Shown: positions 60,844 through 64,000 of the stretch, one piece after another
How the letters are laid out: each line of letters begins with the position of its first letter
Numbering within the stretch: position 1 is the stretch's first letter
Assembly (NCBI GenBank): GCA_965276785.1
Contig: OZ255629.1
Span: forward strand, 3,782,001 to 3,846,000
DNA: 64,000 nucleotides
Reading direction: 5' to 3'
Source of the DNA: LMUY01 sp965276785
GTDB taxonomy: Bacteria > Pseudomonadota > Alphaproteobacteria > Acetobacterales > Acetobacteraceae
Program-made: the position numbers and the translations under genes
Notes under the pieces: model-generated
Database searches by the model: none
What the model was told of the DNA's origin: nothing
What the model saw: the letters and a program-made list of their open reading frames with translations, nothing else

Positions 60844-61364
60844 TGTCCGACACGCAAGACGCTCCCCCTGCCGAGCGCACCGGCACCCTTGCCGACCTGC
60901 GCAACTTCACGCCCGCGGTTGCAGACGGCGCGGTAGCCGCCGAAACCCCCATCCGTCGCGAGCCCAAGCGGGACGCGCAAGGCCGCTCCTACGCCACCGG
61001 CCGCCGCAAGAACGCGATTGCCCGCGTCTGGATCAAGCCCGGCCGCGGCGATATCGAGGTCAACGGCAAGACCGTGACGCAGTATTTCGCCCGCCCGGTG
61101 CTGCGCATGCTGATCACCCAGCCGTTCCTGATCTCCGACCGCTACAACCAGTTCGACGTGTATTGCACCGTGAACGGCGGCGGCCTGTCGGGCCAGGCCG
61201 GCGCGCTGCGGCACGGCATCAGCCGTGCGCTCACCTATTACGAGCCCGACCTGCGCGGCATCCTGAAGCTTGCCGGCTTTCTCACCCGCGACAGCCGAGT
61301 GGTCGAGCGGAAGAAGTACGGCAAGGCCAAGGCCCGCCGCAGCTATCAGTTCTCCAAGCGGTAA
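60843..61364 (+). CDS. rpsI: 30S ribosomal protein S9
   Basis: A 173-residue S9. The core GRRKNAIARVWIKPGRGDIE starts near residue 50, and the C-terminus ends KARRSYQFSKR, which contacts P-site tRNA. The roughly 45-residue acidic N-terminal extension (MSDTQDAPPAERTGTLADLR) is longer than in E. coli (130 residues) but usual in alphaproteobacteria. Confidence 0.98.
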   Translation: MSDTQDAPPAERTGTLADLRNFTPAVADGAVAAETPIRREPKRDAQGRSYATGRRKNAIARVWIKPGRGDIEVNGKTVTQYFARPVLRMLITQPFLISDRYNQFDVYCTVNGGGLSGQAGALRHGISRALTYYEPDLRGILKLAGFLTRDSRVVERKKYGKAKARRSYQFSKR

Positions 61365-61370
61365 GAGTGC

Positions 61371-61391
61371 ATTAAACGGCGGGGGTTTAAT
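61371..61391 (+). terminator. Possible terminator hairpin after rpsI
   Basis: ATTAAAC and GTTTAAT form a perfect 7-bp inverted repeat around GGCGGGG, 7 bases after the rpsI stop. AT-rich stem and no T run, so a weak candidate. Confidence 0.35.
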
Positions 61392-61450
61392 AGACAGCCT
61401 GCGCGGGCGCAGCTTATTCCAAACGGCGCCACGCGGTAGGAATAGCGAGC

Positions 61451-62662
61451 ATGCGACGGCCCTTAGCCGCCACGGTCTTCGGCCTCGGCTTCGTGCCGTC
61501 GGGCTGCCTAGGATGGTTGACTTGGTCGTCGATGCAGCCGGGTGGGCTTATGGCGTCCGGCCAGCAACTTGTGGTGCGGGACTACCTGTGGCTTTGGGCG
61601 GCGGGCAAGCTTCTCGCCGCCCATGATGTGGCTGCAATTTTCACGCCGGACAGGTTTGGCGCCTACCTGAAGGGCATCTTCGGTCAACAACTCGAACAAT
61701 ACGCTTGGAGCTATCCGCCGTCGATGCTCTTCCTGGCAATTCCTGCCGGGCACTGGCCGATCCTGGTTGAGTTTGCCGTCTACATGGTCATTCAGTTTGG
61801 CGTGCTCTGGTCGGTTGGTCGCCTGGCCTGCCAGTCGCATTCCCTGTGGTTTGCCGTCCTCGTCAGCCTGGCGGCGTTGGAGGCCATCCTGGCCGGCCAA
61901 AACGGTGCGCTGACATCGGCGCTGTTGGTCGGCGGTTTGCTGCTCGCGGACGCACGCCCGCTGTTGGCCGGCGTTCTGTTCGGATTGCTGACGGTGAAGC
62001 CTCAGCTTGGATTGCTGGTGCCAGTGTGCTTGCTCGCCGCGCGGAATTGGCGCGCGTTGGTCGCCGCCACCGTGACTGCTGCTGCCTTGGTCGTGGCGAG
62101 CAGCTTGGTGTTCGGCCTGCAAAGTTGGATCCTGTTCTGGCAGAACACCCGCCCCTTCATGACCTGGATCCTGCAGCGCGATTGGGGTGGCGAATATTAC
62201 CAGCGCATCATGGTCACGGTGTTTGCAGCCGCTCGCTCGCTTGGCCTGGGTCTGGCGACGAGCGAGGCGCTGCAAGCGGCCGTAGGCTTGCTGGCTGCGG
62301 TCTGCGTGTGGCGTCTTTGGTCGAGGCCGTCTACGGACGTGGGCGCGCGGATGGCGGCGACCGTCTGCTGCAGCCTGCTCGCGACACCTTATGCCTACAA
62401 CTATGATGTGATCTGTCTCGCCGCTTCCGTGGTCCTTCTTGCCGCAAGCACCCGGAGCCTCGCTGGCGCTGCCGTATTGGCGCTTGCCTGGTTGTGGCCC
62501 GGTTTAACCGTGTGGGCGAGCCTGAGCGGCTTGCAATGGTTCTCTCCAGCCCTCCTCGCGGCTGTTGCGATCATGGCCTATCGTCGTGCGAGCGGGATAG
62601 CCAGCCCTGTGCCGATAAGCACAGCCGTACCATCCTTACCTGCTAGTGATGCGGAAATCTGA
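61451..62662 (+). CDS. GT87/DUF2029 family membrane glycosyltransferase-like protein
   Basis: A 403-residue, about ten-segment membrane protein. VVRDYLWLWAAGKLLAAHDV with WSYPPSMLFLAIPAGHWPIL and LAGVLFGLLTVKPQLGLLVP are marks of the DUF2029/GT87 family (polyprenyl-phosphate mannose-dependent transferases). The exact acceptor is unknown. It lies between rpsI and argC without obvious partners. Confidence 0.85.
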   Translation: MRRPLAATVFGLGFVPSGCLGWLTWSSMQPGGLMASGQQLVVRDYLWLWAAGKLLAAHDVAAIFTPDRFGAYLKGIFGQQLEQYAWSYPPSMLFLAIPAGHWPILVEFAVYMVIQFGVLWSVGRLACQSHSLWFAVLVSLAALEAILAGQNGALTSALLVGGLLLADARPLLAGVLFGLLTVKPQLGLLVPVCLLAARNWRALVAATVTAAALVVASSLVFGLQSWILFWQNTRPFMTWILQRDWGGEYYQRIMVTVFAAARSLGLGLATSEALQAAVGLLAAVCVWRLWSRPSTDVGARMAATVCCSLLATPYAYNYDVICLAASVVLLAASTRSLAGAAVLALAWLWPGLTVWASLSGLQWFSPALLAAVAIMAYRRASGIASPVPISTAVPSLPASDAEI

Positions 62663-62741
62663 GTGTAGTGGCAGCCTTGCGGCCGCGTGGCTTGCACTCT
62701 GCCTAATCATTGATCCAACTTAGGCCGGTGGAGGAATCGGT

Positions 62742-63680
62742 ATGGCCCATAGCGTCTTCATCGACGGCGAAGCTGGCACCACCGGACTCGGTATCCGCGA
62801 GCGCCTCCGCGCCATTCCGGGCGTGATCATCCGCTCCATCGACCCGGCCCACCGCAAGGACCCGGCGGCCCGGCAGGACATGATGGCCCAGGTGGACGCT
62901 GCCATCCTATGCCTGCATGATGACGCAGCCCGCGAGTCCGCGGCCCTGGCGGCGGGGCTGGGCGCCGGCGCACCGAAGCTGCTGGACGCCAGCACTGCCC
63001 ACCGGGTCGACCCGAATTGGGTCTATGGCGTTCCTGAACTGGACGCCGGCCAGGCCGAGCGCATCGCAACAGCCGCCCGCGTCGCCAATCCCGGTTGCTA
63101 TCCCACCGGCGCCATCGCCTTGCTGCGCCCGCTGGTCGCCGCCGGGTTGGTCCCCGCGGACTACCCCATCTGCGTCAATGCCGTGAGCGGCTACTCCGGC
63201 GGCGGCCGCGCTGCAATCGAGGCCCACGATGCCGCCGGCGGCCCGGCCTTCGAGCTCTACGCCCTCGGGCTGGAGCACAAGCACATCCCCGAACTGCAAC
63301 GCTATGCGCTGTTGACCCGGCGCCCCATCTTCATTCCAGCGGTCGGTCATTTCCGCCAGGGCATGCTGGTCTCCATCCCGCTGCACCTCGACGCGCTGCC
63401 GGCCCAGCCCTCCGCCCAGGACCTCACCCAAGCCCTTGCCGACTACTATCGGCACGCCCCACTGATCCGGGTGCTGCCGGCGGAGCCCGTCGGGCGGTTG
63501 GAACCCGAGGCGCTGAACGACACCGATGCGATGGAGCTGCGCGTCTTTGCCCATACGAGCTACCGCCATGCCGTGCTGGTGGCACGGCTGGACAACCTGG
63601 GCAAGGGCGCCTCGGGCGCCGCGGTGCAGAACCTGCGCCTGATGCTCGGCCAGCCCGCACAGGCCGAACTTGCCGCCTGA
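62742..63680 (+). CDS. argC: N-acetyl-gamma-glutamyl-phosphate reductase, short (type 2) form
   Basis: A 312-residue NADPH-dependent reductase of arginine synthesis. The N-terminus SVFIDGEAGTTGLGIRERL is the type 2 ArgC form; the catalytic Cys is in VANPGCYPTGAIAL and the active His region in LGLEHKHIPELQRYA. ATG 62742 follows GGAGG. The stop overlaps the next gene. Confidence 0.95.
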   Translation: MAHSVFIDGEAGTTGLGIRERLRAIPGVIIRSIDPAHRKDPAARQDMMAQVDAAILCLHDDAARESAALAAGLGAGAPKLLDASTAHRVDPNWVYGVPELDAGQAERIATAARVANPGCYPTGAIALLRPLVAAGLVPADYPICVNAVSGYSGGGRAAIEAHDAAGGPAFELYALGLEHKHIPELQRYALLTRRPIFIPAVGHFRQGMLVSIPLHLDALPAQPSAQDLTQALADYYRHAPLIRVLPAEPVGRLEPEALNDTDAMELRVFAHTSYRHAVLVARLDNLGKGASGAAVQNLRLMLGQPAQAELAA

Positions 63681-64000
63681 CGGCCCGCTCTGGTCGCTGG
63701 ACGGCGTCTCGCCCCAGATCGCGGCGGACGCTTGGGTCGCCCCCACCGCCAGCGTGATCGGCGACGTGGTGCTCGGCCCTCGCGCCAACGTCTGGTTCCA
63801 TTGCGTGCTACGGGGCGACACCAACCACATCCGCGTCGGCGAGGGCAGCAACATTCAGGACGGCACCATCGTCCACATCGCCACCGGGACCTTCCCGTGC
63901 CTGATCGGCCGCTACGTCACCATCGGCCATGCCTGCATCGTCCACGCCTGCACCCTGGAGGACCGCGCCTTCGTCGGCATGGGCGCTACCGTGCTGGACG
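63670..64000 (+). CDS. Gamma-carbonic anhydrase family protein (3' end cut by window)
   Basis: The visible 110 residues have left-handed beta-helix repeats: VAPTASVIGDVVLGPRANVW, HCVLRGDTNHIRVGEGSNIQ. The zinc histidines are in DGTIVHI and TIGHACIVHAC. Reversible CO2 hydration is the expected activity, though many members (PaaY/YrdA-like) are unproven. TTG 63670 is the only in-frame start after the upstream stop and overlaps argC by 11 bases. Confidence 0.88.
   Translation, partial: MPPDGPLWSLDGVSPQIAADAWVAPTASVIGDVVLGPRANVWFHCVLRGDTNHIRVGEGSNIQDGTIVHIATGTFPCLIGRYVTIGHACIVHACTLEDRAFVGMGATVLD

Overview
This is a GC-rich alphaproteobacterial chromosome segment, probably Rhodospirillales and perhaps Acetobacteraceae (inference). 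The pointers are the purC-purS-purQ-purL order, a DUF1489 gene, the ppsR/maf versus hemE-hemH divergence that marks chromosome origins in many alphaproteobacteria, a sigma-54 glnB-glnA unit, and many GTG/TTG starts with 4-base overlaps.

1-7.7 kb: a leftward purine run (purC, purS, purQ, purL, with purB upstream), interrupted between purS and purQ by a rightward FitA/VapC-type toxin-antitoxin pair; also an NRDE protein, a HAD dehalogenase and a TerC-like membrane protein. 7.8-9.5 kb: photoactive yellow protein (PYP) and its p-coumarate ligase. 9.8-15.8 kb: metY, maf, ppsR, a probable replication origin, hemE, hemH and a HAD phosphatase.

15.8-26.4 kb: the most interesting region. A leftward RNA-repair locus consists of four tandem Y-RNA-like elements, rsr (a Ro60/TROVE orthologue) and rtcB (RNA ligase). 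Two Y elements carry tRNA-like modules. rtcB is split by a 6.76-kb Tn3-family transposon with matching terminal inverted repeats and a 5-bp target duplication. The transposon holds transposase, serine recombinase, a TetR/hydrolase pair with a palindromic operator, and a nested IS630 element with a likely -1 frameshift. A small XRE regulator is divergent from the Y-RNA array.

26.4-33 kb: DUF1489, an orphan amino-acid-binding protein, and a four-gene sugar ABC importer. 33-47 kb: an MCP-like receptor with a polytopic sensor, a flavin monooxygenase, a lipoprotein, an HNH protein, a large SNF2 helicase, flavin reductase, nitroreductase, flagellin, a CheY-like receiver, a coiled-coil protein, a Leu/Ile/Val-type binding protein, an S49 peptidase and a retropepsin-like protease. 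47-50.7 kb: glnA, glnB under a sigma-54 promoter, a class I aminotransferase and tRNA-His. 50.7-58.7 kb: an MFS transporter, a complete liv importer (SBP, livH, livM, livG, livF) and a polar amino-acid importer. 58.8-64 kb: a Uma2 nuclease, an NAD(P)-binding protein, rplM-rpsI, a GT87 membrane protein, argC and a gamma-carbonic anhydrase cut by the window end.

Two families of dispersed palindromic repeats were found: a 74-bp element (2 copies) that supplies or abuts stop codons, and a roughly 120-140-bp element (3 copies) in transporter spacers. No CRISPR array or rRNA was seen.
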